This document shows positions 52,623 through 61,014 of a stretch of 64,000 nt of DNA, in pieces. Position numbers and translations under genes: made by a program. Numbering within the stretch: the stretch's first letter is position 1; the number at the start of each line of letters is the position of its first letter. Below the pieces are notes generated by a model. The model was not told the DNA's origin. It did not search any database and saw only the letters and a program-made list of their open reading frames with translations. Source of the stretch: Comamonadaceae bacterium UBA4962 (GTDB taxonomy: Bacteria > Pseudomonadota > Gammaproteobacteria > Burkholderiales > Burkholderiaceae_C); assembly GCA_002397315.1 (NCBI GenBank), contig DHAE01000015.1:1-64000 (forward strand), in the 5' to 3' direction.

Positions 52623-55600
52623 TCAACACACGAATGCCCCGAGTTCGGGGCGCATACCCAGCAGGGACTGCAGCCGCGACGCGTCGTCGGCGGTGCAGGA
52701 TGCAGGATCCACATGGCGCAGGCGTGACAGTGCCTGCGCTTCCACACGGTGCTTGCCGCCCGCGCGAGCGACCTCCGCGGCCCGGCGGAAACAGGCCGGC
52801 GCGTCGCCCGCGGCGCGCGCGTCCTGCAGCAGGTATTCGGCCTTCTGCAACCACAGTTCGGCAGTGTATATGCCCTCCGCGAGTTCGTGCGTGAGCTGCA
52901 GGCAGTGCGACACGCGGTCCACCGCATCGGACCAGCGGCCCTGGCGCGCCAGGATCTCGGCGCAGAAGGCGCGGTAGTAGGTCTGGCAGTATTTGCAGCC
53001 GATGCTCCACAGGGCCTCGATGGTGGCGTCGGCGCCCGCCAGTTCTCCGACCACCCAGCCGCGGATCACTTCCGCATAGCCCCGGAAGGCCGGCAGGCCA
53101 TAGCGCCCGGACAGCTCGATCAACTCCTCGACGACCTGGCCGGCGCGCGGAGCATCGTGCCGCCCCAGGTAGCCGAGCGCCTGGTAGAGCAGCGTGATGC
53201 CGATGGAGGGGATGTGCGCCAGCGCGCGCGCACGCGCCACGGCGCGTTCGGCGTCCTCGCGCGCCAGCACGTCGTGGCCGGCGCCCCAGCGCACCAGGGC
53301 CCGTGCCGCCAGCGCCCAGGCCACGGTGTCGAATCCGAACTGCGCGGCATGGTGCTTGGAGAAGTCGCCGTGCCGCTCGTCGACGGCGTCCGACAGGTAC
53401 TGCTCCGCGGCGTCGAACCGGCCTTCGGAATAGTGGGCCAGGCCGATCCAGGTGCAGGCGGCCACCAGGATGCCGGCGTCGCCGCGCTGGCGCGCCAGTT
53501 CCTCCAACTGCAGCGCCAGGCGCATCACCTCCGCGCGGTGGCTCGCCACGTGGTGGTAGGTGAGCATGAGCCAGATGTGCTGCACGCGCAGGTCCACGGA
53601 GATGTCGCGCTCCACCAGGCCTTGCGACAGTTCGATGCGCTGCTCCACCTGCGGATGCGCCCAGCCGTGCTTGTTCATCAGCGCCTGCATGACGTAGCCG
53701 TTGAGCGCCAGCCGCGGCTCCCAGCGGGCGGGCTCGTCCAGCCGGTCGATCCAGTCCTCGACCGTCCGTGCATAGGTGATGGTTTCGTCGTTCAGCGAAC
53801 GGTGCTGCGTCATGCGCAGTTGCGCGAGCCCGGCGGGCACGGCGTTCGCGTAGTCGCGGGCCAGCGCATAGTGGTGCGCCAGCAGGCCGGGCTCTTCGTC
53901 GCGCACGCGGGCGCGGCGCCGCAGGATGACCCCGGCGGCCACGCCGTGCATGTGGGCGCGCTGCGTCGACAGCATGCTGTCGTAGGCCGCGTCGCGGATC
54001 AGCGCATGGCGGAACAGGTACTGGCCCGCGGCATCGGCGGGCATGAGCAGGCCCACGTCCACGAGCGCGTTCAGGCCGGCGGGCACGTCCTGCAGGCCGC
54101 AGTCCGGCAGCCAGTCGCCATCGAAACGCCGGCCCCAGATGGACGCCCAGCGCAGCACCTCGCGCGCCGGGCCGAGCTGCATGAAGCGGCTCTCCAGCGA
54201 ATCACGCAGCGTGATGGGAATGCCCTTCAGATCGGCCTGCTCCTGGAAATCCCACTGGCCGTCGCGCTCTTCCAGGCAGGTCTCCAGCAATGTGCGGGCC
54301 AGCTCCTGGATGAACAGGGCGACGCCGTCCGTGCGCGCGACGACGTGGTCGACAACGGCCTGCGACACCTGCCGCGGCGCCAGCACCTGGCGCACCATGG
54401 CGGCCGCTTCGGTCGCCCCGAGCCGGCCGAGCTCCAGCGACACGAGCGCGCCCTGCATGCGCAGCGGCGGCTCCCATTCGGGCCGGGCGGTGAGCAGCAG
54501 CATGCAGCGCTCATCGGCCAGCGCCGCCGCCAGCTCGCCGAGCCATTCCAGCGTGGCCGAATCGGCCCAATGCAGGTCTTCCACGAACAGCAGCACGGGG
54601 GACTGGCGGGACTGGTGGCGCAGCCAGCCGAGGGAGGACTCCATCAGCAGCGCCTTCTGCAGCGCCGGAGCGATGTCCACCACCTGGTGCATGCCCACCT
54701 GCAGCGACAGCCACACGCAGAAGATCGGCAGCACGCGGTCCACGTCGCAGCCGGCCTCGCCGAGCATGCGGGCCAGGCGCTCGACCACCACGGCGTCCGA
54801 CTCGTCCGGGCCGCCGCACTGCGCGCGCATCAGCGCGAGCATGGGCGCCAGGGCGCTGTTCTCCTGCTCGGGCCAGCAGGCCGCGCGCAGCACCTGCCCG
54901 CCCAGCTCCTGCACGTGCGCCTGGAAGGTCTCGCTCAGGCACGACTTGCCGACACCGGCCTCGCCGCGCACCAGCACCGGGCCCCCTTCACCGCGCAGGG
55001 CCGAGCGCCAGCGGCGACGCAGGAGCAGCAATTCACGCCACCGGCCCACGGCTTCCCGCGGCAGGGCGGGCACCCCGGCGGACGCACCGTCCTGCGCCAT
55101 GGCGAAGCACGGCAGTTCCGCCTGCGCGCCGGGCAACCGCACGCCGCCTTGCGGGGTGAAGTGGGCATGGTGGCGCAGCCGCTGGCGCGCGGCCTCGCTG
55201 ACAACCACCTGTCCGTCCGACGCGGCCTGCTCCATGGCCGTCGCGATGCTCAGCGCGCGGCAGGGAACGACTGCCCCGCTCTCGATGAGTACCGACCCCG
55301 TGTGCAGGCCGATACGCACTTCCCAGCGCACGTCCCCGACCGGCTGGGCCGCGGAGCGCACCAGTTCGTGCGCGATCTGCACGGCCAGCCGCGCATCCGC
55401 CTCGGCATGGGCGGAATAACCGAGTGTGACCAGGAAGTGCGTTCCCAAGGTGCCGCCGAGCGTGCCGCCGCGTTGCACCGCCACGTCGATCAGGCGGCGC
55501 AGCACGTTGCGTTGCGCCATTTCCTGCTGTTCGGCGAGTTCCTCGTCGCCGGCTTCCGGACCGGACGCGAAATAGACGCCGCAGTACAGCAGGGTGAGCT

Positions 55601-56573
55601 GCCGTTTCTCTTCATGGGGCGTGCCGAACGCGACCGTCGGCGCGATGCCGCTCGCACCCGTGCCCGGCCGGGTGCGCAGCACGCCGACCAGATCGTCCAG
55701 GCGAACGGCGGAAGAGCGCTCCCAGAGCTGTCGGGCGGAAGCGGCCCGGTCCTCGCGCCGCTTGCGCAGGGCGGTGCGCAGCACCTCGGCCAGCGGGTGG
55801 CCCTGGATCGCCTGCGGCAGGCTGAATTCCTGCGGCGAGAGCTGGCGCTGGTAGATCTCGGCGGTGGATTCCCCCGTCACCACGCGCCCGGTGAGGCATT
55901 CCAAGAAGATGAGGCCCCAGGCATACAGGTCGGACTGGGGCGTGGCGACCTCGCCGCGCAGCTGCTCGGGTGCGCTGTAGGCGGGCGTGCCGACGTACTC
56001 GCCTTCGCGCGTGAGCTGGGTGGCATGCGCGTCGCCGAACCCCGGCAGCAGCGTGCTGATGCCGAAATCCAGCACCTTGGCATGCGAGGTCAGCCCGGAG
56101 GCGCTGATCATGATGTTCTCGGGCTTGAGGTCGCGGTGCGCGATGCCGGCGTCGTGCGCGCAGGCCACGGCATCCAGCACCTGCAGCATCAGGCGTCCCG
56201 CCTCGCCCGCGGACAGCGCGCCCTGCTGCTGCAGCAGTTGCCGCAGCGTCATCCCCGGCACGAATTCGAAGACCGCGAAGACGAAGGGGCCGCACACGCC
56301 TTCGTCCAGCAATTGCACCACGTGCGGGTGGTGCAGCCGAGCACAGGCCCCGATCTCGCGGCGGAAACGCTTGAACAGCCGCTCGTCGTCGTCGATGCGG
56401 ACGAATTTCAGCACGACCTTCTGGCCGGTCTGCTGCTGCAGCGCGGAAAAGACGATGCCGTAGGAGCCGGTGCCGATCACTTCCTGCAGCACGTAGCGCT
56501 GCACGAGGGTGGCGTCCGCAGCGAAAGCCTGCTGGATCTGGCCGGGATCGGGAGGTCGGAAGCTCATGCCCAT
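52623..56573 (-). CDS. Giant Ser/Thr kinase with degenerate cyclase domain, AAA-type ATPase and TPR-like region (TOMM kinase/cyclase fusion type)
   Basis: 1316 residues. Kinase (about 27-285): G-loop GTGSYG, Lys in VVLKFVR, HRDLKPEN (146-153), DFG (169-171), APE (201-203), all intact. A class III cyclase-like domain (about 320-490) follows, but the metal-binding Asp positions are changed: LLYCGVYFAS where LFADLVGST is usual and LGTHFLVTLGYS where LGDGLLAYFGYP is usual, so it is probably not a cyclase. Then Walker A GEAGVGKS (537-544), Walker B LLFVEDLHWAD (661-671) and helical repeats to the end. Overlaps thiD by 10 bases; an alternative ATG lies at 56567. It likely senses and regulates the TOMM cluster. 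Confidence 0.88.
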   Translation of the reverse strand: MGMSFRPPDPGQIQQAFAADATLVQRYVLQEVIGTGSYGIVFSALQQQTGQKVVLKFVRIDDDERLFKRFRREIGACARLHHPHVVQLLDEGVCGPFVFAVFEFVPGMTLRQLLQQQGALSAGEAGRLMLQVLDAVACAHDAGIAHRDLKPENIMISASGLTSHAKVLDFGISTLLPGFGDAHATQLTREGEYVGTPAYSAPEQLRGEVATPQSDLYAWGLIFLECLTGRVVTGESTAEIYQRQLSPQEFSLPQAIQGHPLAEVLRTALRKRREDRAASARQLWERSSAVRLDDLVGVLRTRPGTGASGIAPTVAFGTPHEEKRQLTLLYCGVYFASGPEAGDEELAEQQEMAQRNVLRRLIDVAVQRGGTLGGTLGTHFLVTLGYSAHAEADARLAVQIAHELVRSAAQPVGDVRWEVRIGLHTGSVLIESGAVVPCRALSIATAMEQAASDGQVVVSEAARQRLRHHAHFTPQGGVRLPGAQAELPCFAMAQDGASAGVPALPREAVGRWRELLLLRRRWRSALRGEGGPVLVRGEAGVGKSCLSETFQAHVQELGGQVLRAACWPEQENSALAPMLALMRAQCGGPDESDAVVVERLARMLGEAGCDVDRVLPIFCVWLSLQVGMHQVVDIAPALQKALLMESSLGWLRHQSRQSPVLLFVEDLHWADSATLEWLGELAAALADERCMLLLTARPEWEPPLRMQGALVSLELGRLGATEAAAMVRQVLAPRQVSQAVVDHVVARTDGVALFIQELARTLLETCLEERDGQWDFQEQADLKGIPITLRDSLESRFMQLGPAREVLRWASIWGRRFDGDWLPDCGLQDVPAGLNALVDVGLLMPADAAGQYLFRHALIRDAAYDSMLSTQRAHMHGVAAGVILRRRARVRDEEPGLLAHHYALARDYANAVPAGLAQLRMTQHRSLNDETITYARTVEDWIDRLDEPARWEPRLALNGYVMQALMNKHGWAHPQVEQRIELSQGLVERDISVDLRVQHIWLMLTYHHVASHRAEVMRLALQLEELARQRGDAGILVAACTWIGLAHYSEGRFDAAEQYLSDAVDERHGDFSKHHAAQFGFDTVAWALAARALVRWGAGHDVLAREDAERAVARARALAHIPSIGITLLYQALGYLGRHDAPRAGQVVEELIELSGRYGLPAFRGYAEVIRGWVVGELAGADATIEALWSIGCKYCQTYYRAFCAEILARQGRWSDAVDRVSHCLQLTHELAEGIYTAELWLQKAEYLLQDARAAGDAPACFRRAAEVARAGGKHRVEAQALSRLRHVDPASCTADDASRLQSLLGMRPELGAFVC

Positions 56574-57448
56574 GCGTGCTCCGCAATGCGCTGCACCATG
56601 GGCGCGTGGCCATGGTCCAGGGGGCCGGAGCCGCGGCCGGTGCGCACGCGCGCGCCGGCCTGGATCGCGGCCTGCACATAGGCATGGGCGGCGGCCACGG
56701 CGTCCGGCAGCGCCAGCCCGATCGCCAGGTGCGCGGCGATCGCGGACGACAGGGTGCAGCCGGTGCCGTGGCCGTTGCGCGTATCCACGCGCGCGGCGCG
56801 CAGGTGCAGCGGCTGCGCGCCGCCCTGCCGGGCGAGCAGATCCACCAGCGCGTCGCCGGGCAGGTGCCCGCCCTTGAGCAGCACGGCATTCGCGCCCAGG
56901 GCGAGCAGGTCCTGCGCGGCGGTCTCCATCGCGGCTTCGTCCGCGATGCGGCGGCCCAGCAGCATGCCGGCCTCGTCGAGGTTGGGCGTCACCACGGCCG
57001 CCAGGGGGAAGAGCGCGTCGACGAGCACGGCCACGGTGTCGGGCGCGATGAGGCGGTCGCCGCTGGTGGCGACCATGACGGGGTCGAGCACCACGTTCGG
57101 CAGCGCATGGCGGCGGATCGCGTCGGCGACCACCTCGGCGATCCCGGGCGCGTGCAGCATGCCGATCTTCACGGCGTCCACGCCGATGTCCTCGACCACC
57201 GCGTCGATCTGGTCGCGCAGCATGGCGGGGGGGATGCCGTGAATGGAGCGCACACCCTGGGTATTCTGGGCGGTGATGGCCGTGATGGCGGTCATGCCGA
57301 AACAGCCGAGCGCCGCGAAGGTTTTCAGGTCGGCCTGGATGCCCGCCCCGCCACCGCTGTCGGACCCTGCAATCGATAGCACGCGCACATAGCGGGGGCC
57401 ATCCGCGGGGCCTGCCGGCACCCGGGGATCAAGAGGCTTGGAATTCAT
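56564..57448 (-). CDS. thiD: Hydroxymethylpyrimidine/phosphomethylpyrimidine kinase
   Basis: 294 residues, ribokinase-like: VLSIAGSDSGGGAGIQADLKTF, GCFGMTAITAITAQNT, VLDPVMVATSGD and NGHGTGCTLSSAIAAHLAIG (catalytic Asp/Gly region). It phosphorylates HMP and HMP-P in thiamine synthesis. It is divergent from the TPP riboswitch and thiO operon. Its stop overlaps the start of the kinase of the TOMM cluster, so the cluster is tied to thiD transcription. Confidence 0.92.
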   Translation of the reverse strand: MNSKPLDPRVPAGPADGPRYVRVLSIAGSDSGGGAGIQADLKTFAALGCFGMTAITAITAQNTQGVRSIHGIPPAMLRDQIDAVVEDIGVDAVKIGMLHAPGIAEVVADAIRRHALPNVVLDPVMVATSGDRLIAPDTVAVLVDALFPLAAVVTPNLDEAGMLLGRRIADEAAMETAAQDLLALGANAVLLKGGHLPGDALVDLLARQGGAQPLHLRAARVDTRNGHGTGCTLSSAIAAHLAIGLALPDAVAAAHAYVQAAIQAGARVRTGRGSGPLDHGHAPMVQRIAEHAWA

Positions 57449-57516
57449 GGCAAAAATTATGGCGCATGCGCGGCATCAAAAATCTCGCTATCAACCCTGT
57501 GCTGTAATCCGGTCAC

Positions 57517-57605
57517 GGACGAAACAGGGGTGCCGCGCCTTCCGGGCATGGCTGAGAAAAACCCTCGGCACCCGATCCAGGTCATGCTGGCGTGGGGAGT
57601 TTCGA
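57517..57605 (+). promoter_or_regulatory. TPP riboswitch (THI element)
   Basis: Contains the thi-box core: ACAGGGGTGCC, GCTGAGAAAAACCC, then ACCCGATCCAGG and CTGGCGTGGGGA. It is 86 bases upstream of the thiO start, and binding of thiamine pyrophosphate should lower expression of thiO-thiS-thiG-thiE. Confidence 0.93.
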
Positions 57606-57690
57606 CGGTGGACCGCCGCCTGTTCTCTTCCGCTGCCGAGCCGCTGCCCTCCCCGAGTGGCTCCGACGAGAACGCACGCCACCACGCACC

Positions 57691-58839
57691 ATGTCCGCTC
57701 TGCTTTCCCCCCATTCTTCCATCGCCGTCCTCGGCGCCGGCCTCATGGGCCGGCTGCTGGCGGCCGAACTGGCACGCGAGGGCCACACGGTGGAGGTGTA
57801 CGAGACCCAGGGGCCCGACGCACAGGGCGCCGCGGCCCGCATCGCGGCCGCCATGCTGGCGCCGCTGGCCGAATCCGCCATCACCGAGCCCGGCGTGGTG
57901 CGCATGGGCCACCATGCGCTCACCCGCTGGCCGCAGCTCCTGGCCGAACTCGACTGGCCCGTGTTCTTCCAGCAGGAAGGCACCCTCATCCTCTGGCACC
58001 GCCAGGACGCCGCCGAGGCCGCCCGGCTGCGCGGCGTGCTCGAACGCACGGCCCGCACGGTGCCGGAGCTGCCGGCCCTGCAGGCGCTCGACGCGCGCGG
58101 CGTCGAAGAGGCCGAGCCGGCGGTGGGTGGACGCTTCCACCAGGGGCTCTACCTGCCAGGCGAGGGCCAGCTCGACAATCGCCAACTGCTCGCGGCCCTG
58201 GAGCACACGATGCGCGCCCGTGGCGTGCGCGTGCACTGGCACAGCCCCCGGGCGCCGGAGGACTTCACGCCCGGCACGCCGGGCCAGCCCGACTGGGTAC
58301 TCGACTGCCGCGGCCTCGGCGCGCGTGCGCAATGGCAGCAGTTGCGCGGCGTGCGCGGCGAAGTCGTGCGGCTGCACGCGCCCGGCGTGACGCTGCGCCG
58401 GCCCACGCGCCTCGTGCACCCGCGCTACCCGATCTACATCGCGCCCAAGCAGGATCACGTCTTCGTGATCGGCGCGACCGAGATCGAATCCGACGACCTC
58501 TCGCCCGCCAGCGTGCGCTCCACGCTGGAACTGCTCAGCGCCGCCTACGCCGTGCATCCGGGCTTCGCGGAGGCGCGCATCCTGGAGATCGCCACGCAGT
58601 GCCGCCCCACCCTGCCCGACAACCTGCCCGCCGTCCGGCGACTGGCGCCGCGCGTGCTGCAGGTGAACGGCCTGTACCGGCACGGCTTCATGATCTCTCC
58701 GGCCATCCTCGACGTGGTGATGGAATTGCTGAACGAGGGACAATCGCGCCTCGCCCCCCGCTTCGACCTGGCGCTGGACCTGGGCACGACGCCCCGCCAG
58801 CCCGACCTCGAGCCCGAACACGCCGCCCCCCATCCATGA
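57691..58839 (+). CDS. thiO: Glycine oxidase ThiO
   Basis: 382 residues, D-amino-acid-oxidase fold: SIAVLGAGLMGRLLAAELA, AAMLAPLAES, and the C-terminal GLYRHGFMISPAILDVVMELL. It oxidises glycine to the dehydroglycine needed for the thiazole of thiamine. Its stop overlaps the thiS start (ATGA at 58836). Confidence 0.92.
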   Translation: MSALLSPHSSIAVLGAGLMGRLLAAELAREGHTVEVYETQGPDAQGAAARIAAAMLAPLAESAITEPGVVRMGHHALTRWPQLLAELDWPVFFQQEGTLILWHRQDAAEAARLRGVLERTARTVPELPALQALDARGVEEAEPAVGGRFHQGLYLPGEGQLDNRQLLAALEHTMRARGVRVHWHSPRAPEDFTPGTPGQPDWVLDCRGLGARAQWQQLRGVRGEVVRLHAPGVTLRRPTRLVHPRYPIYIAPKQDHVFVIGATEIESDDLSPASVRSTLELLSAAYAVHPGFAEARILEIATQCRPTLPDNLPAVRRLAPRVLQVNGLYRHGFMISPAILDVVMELLNEGQSRLAPRFDLALDLGTTPRQPDLEPEHAAPHP

Positions 58840-59033
58840 ACGTCGTCATCAACCAGAACGCCACCGAATTGCCGGAGGGGGCCACCGTGGCCCATGCCGT
58901 CGCGGCCATCGCCGCGCGTCCGCCCTTCGCCGTCGCCGTGAACACCGTGTTCGTGCCCCAGGCCCGCCACGCGCAGCATGCGCTGCAGCCCGGCGACCGC
59001 GTCGAGATCATCGCGCCCGTGACGGGCGGCTGA
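58836..59033 (+). CDS. thiS: Sulfur carrier protein ThiS
   Basis: 65 residues of ubiquitin-like fold ending in PVTGG, whose C-terminal Gly is adenylated and thiocarboxylated to carry sulfur. Usual opening VVINQNATELPEGATVAHAV. Overlaps thiO by four bases. Confidence 0.94.
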   Translation: MNVVINQNATELPEGATVAHAVAAIAARPPFAVAVNTVFVPQARHAQHALQPGDRVEIIAPVTGG

Positions 59034-59077
59034 ACGCGCCCGCGCACGTCCAGCAGCCACCTTCCATTCTTGCCGCA

Positions 59078-59109
59078 GCCGGCCCCGTCCGGCCTTTCCG
59101 TCTTTTTTT
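59078..59109 (+). terminator. Weak hairpin with U-tract between thiS and thiG
   Basis: GCCGG/CCGGC stem with a CCCCGT loop followed by TTTCCGTCTTTTTTTG. Resembles an intrinsic terminator but the stem is short; it may attenuate thiGE relative to thiOS. Confidence 0.35.
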
Positions 59110-59115
59110 GCTGCC

Positions 59116-59925
59116 ATGTCCACCACTGCATCCGATGACGCCCTGGTCCTCTACGGCCAGCGCTTCGAGAGCCGGCTCCTGCTGGGAACCGCCCGCTACC
59201 CCTCTCCCGCCATCCTCGAGGCGGCGGTGCAGCGCGCCCGCCCTGCGATGGTGACCGCCTCGCTGCGGCGCCAGGGCAGCGATCCCGCCGAATCCGGCAG
59301 CGGCTTCTGGGAGCTGCTGCGCCGCCTGGGCGTGCCGGTGCTGCCCAACACCGCCGGCTGCCACAGCATCCAGGAAGCGGTGACCACCGCCCAGATGGCG
59401 CGCGAAGTGTTCGGCACGCCGTGGATCAAGCTGGAGCTGATCGGCGACGACTACACGCTGCAGCCCGATACCCTCAACCTCGTGGAGGCCGCTTCGCAGC
59501 TGGTGCGCGACGGCTTCCACGTGCTGCCCTACTGCACGGAAGACCTGGTGCTGTGCCAGCGCCTCGTGGACGTGGGCTGCCAGGCCGTCATGCCCTGGGC
59601 CGCACCCATCGGCACCGGCCGCGGCCCCGTCAACCCCTATGCGCTGCGCATGCTGCGCGAACGGCTGGACGTGCCGCTGCTGGTGGATGCGGGCCTGGGC
59701 CTGCCATCGCATGCCTGCCAGGTGATGGAATGGGGGTACGACGGGGTGCTGCTGAACACCGCCGTGGCGCTGGCGCAGGACCCGGTGGCCATGGCCGGCG
59801 CCTTCGCCGACGCGGTGCAGGCCGGCCGCGCCGCTCGCCATGCCGGCGCCATGGCCGCGCAGGACGCGGCCCAGCCCAGTACGCCCGTGCTCGGCACCCC
59901 TTTCTGGCACCACGACCATGGCTGA
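59116..59925 (+). CDS. thiG: Thiazole synthase ThiG
   Basis: 269 residues, TIM-barrel. Seen: YGQRFESRLLLGTARYPSP, LPNTAGCHSIQEAVTTAQMARE, TPWIKLELIGDD with the catalytic Lys, and MPWAAPIGTGRGPVNPYALRM. It forms the thiazole phosphate from DXP, dehydroglycine and ThiS-COSH. It overlaps thiE by eight bases. Confidence 0.96.
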   Translation: MSTTASDDALVLYGQRFESRLLLGTARYPSPAILEAAVQRARPAMVTASLRRQGSDPAESGSGFWELLRRLGVPVLPNTAGCHSIQEAVTTAQMAREVFGTPWIKLELIGDDYTLQPDTLNLVEAASQLVRDGFHVLPYCTEDLVLCQRLVDVGCQAVMPWAAPIGTGRGPVNPYALRMLRERLDVPLLVDAGLGLPSHACQVMEWGYDGVLLNTAVALAQDPVAMAGAFADAVQAGRAARHAGAMAAQDAAQPSTPVLGTPFWHHDHG

Positions 59926-60877
59926 GGCCACCATCCAAGGGATGGCCGATGCCATCACCCAGGCGCATGCGGCGGCATTCGCCGACTTCCCGCCGCAGCC
60001 CGCGCCCTCACCCTCGCAGGACGGCCCCGTCTACCGCGCGGCGCTGCAGGCCTGCAGCGCGCTGGGCTTCATCGCCGTGGACGCGGACTGCCTCGCGCGC
60101 GCCTGGCAGGCCCGCACGGACCGCACCGGCGCGTTCGATCCCCTGCAGTGGCCGGACACCCCGGGGGATTTCGGCCTGCAGACACGGCCGCACGCACGCC
60201 CGTTCCCGCCCTGCCCCCGGAACCTCGGCCTCTACGCCGTGCTGCCGGACGCGGAATGGGTCGGACGCATGGCGCGTGCCGGCGTGCCGACGGTGCAACT
60301 GCGCTTCAAGTCGCCCGATGCGACGGCCATCCGGCGCGAGGTGGCGGCAGCGGTCCGGGCGGTGCGGGGCACCGGCGCGCTGCTGTTCATCAACGACCAC
60401 TGGCAGGATGCCATCGATGCGGGCGCCTACGGGGTCCACCTGGGCCAGGAAGACCTGGATGCGCTGGCGCCCGGCGCGCTCGAAGCGCTGCGCGGCGCCG
60501 GACTGCGACTGGGCGTGAGCACCCACGGCTACGCCGAGATGGTGCGCGCCGACGCGGCCTCGCCGAGCTACGTGGCCATGGGGGCGGTGTTTCCCACCAC
60601 GCTCAAGAAGATGGCGACGGTGCCGCAGGGCCTGGCGCGGCTCGCGGGCTATGCGCACCTGATGCGCGGCTATCCGCAGGTGGCCATCGGCGGGATCGGT
60701 GCGGAGCAGTTCGACGCCGTGCTGGGAACCGGCGTCGGCTCGATCGCGGTAGTGCGCGCCCTGGTGAATGCGCACGATCCGGAAGCGGCGGCCCGCGACC
60801 TGATGCAGCGCATGGCATCGCGGCCCGCACCATCGGATGCGTCGGCAGTCGCGGCACCCCGCGGCAACGACCACTGA
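59918..60877 (+). CDS. thiE: Thiamine-phosphate synthase ThiE with N-terminal extension
   Basis: 319 residues, about 110 longer than usual ThiE. The catalytic TIM barrel starts near NLGLYAVLPD (about 105) and has LLFINDHWQDAIDAGAYGVHLGQED, then GVSTHGYAEM and VAIGGIGAEQFDAVL. The extension (1-100) is Ala/Pro-rich with a hydrophobic helical part (RAALQACSALGFIAVDADCL) and matches no family I recognise. It joins HMP-PP and the thiazole phosphate. Co-translated with thiG. Confidence 0.92.
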   Translation: MAEATIQGMADAITQAHAAAFADFPPQPAPSPSQDGPVYRAALQACSALGFIAVDADCLARAWQARTDRTGAFDPLQWPDTPGDFGLQTRPHARPFPPCPRNLGLYAVLPDAEWVGRMARAGVPTVQLRFKSPDATAIRREVAAAVRAVRGTGALLFINDHWQDAIDAGAYGVHLGQEDLDALAPGALEALRGAGLRLGVSTHGYAEMVRADAASPSYVAMGAVFPTTLKKMATVPQGLARLAGYAHLMRGYPQVAIGGIGAEQFDAVLGTGVGSIAVVRALVNAHDPEAAARDLMQRMASRPAPSDASAVAAPRGNDH

Positions 60878-61014
60878 GCGGACGAAGACCCCGGCGCGGG
60901 CGCCGGCACGGCCCGGGCAAGGCCCGCAGGCACGGCCCACACCACCGGGCATCCGCCCATGGCTCGCCGGCCGGCTGACTGGCAAGTCGGCCATTCGGCG
61001 CACCGCAGCAGGCT

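Noticed and set aside
49366..52977. Open frame of about 1200 codons on the plus strand through the YcaO, methyltransferase and precursor genes
   Set aside because: It crosses three well-supported minus-strand genes and has a composition typical of antisense shadows.
52749..56681. Open frame of about 1310 codons on the plus strand opposite the kinase fusion
   Set aside because: High-GC shadow of the minus-strand gene. Its translation is Arg/Gln/His-rich with no domain, while the minus frame shows intact kinase motifs.
60973..60992. GGCTGACT/AGTCGGCC hairpin between thiE and the FimV-like gene
   Set aside because: Short stem containing a G-U pair and no U-tract; too weak to call a terminator.
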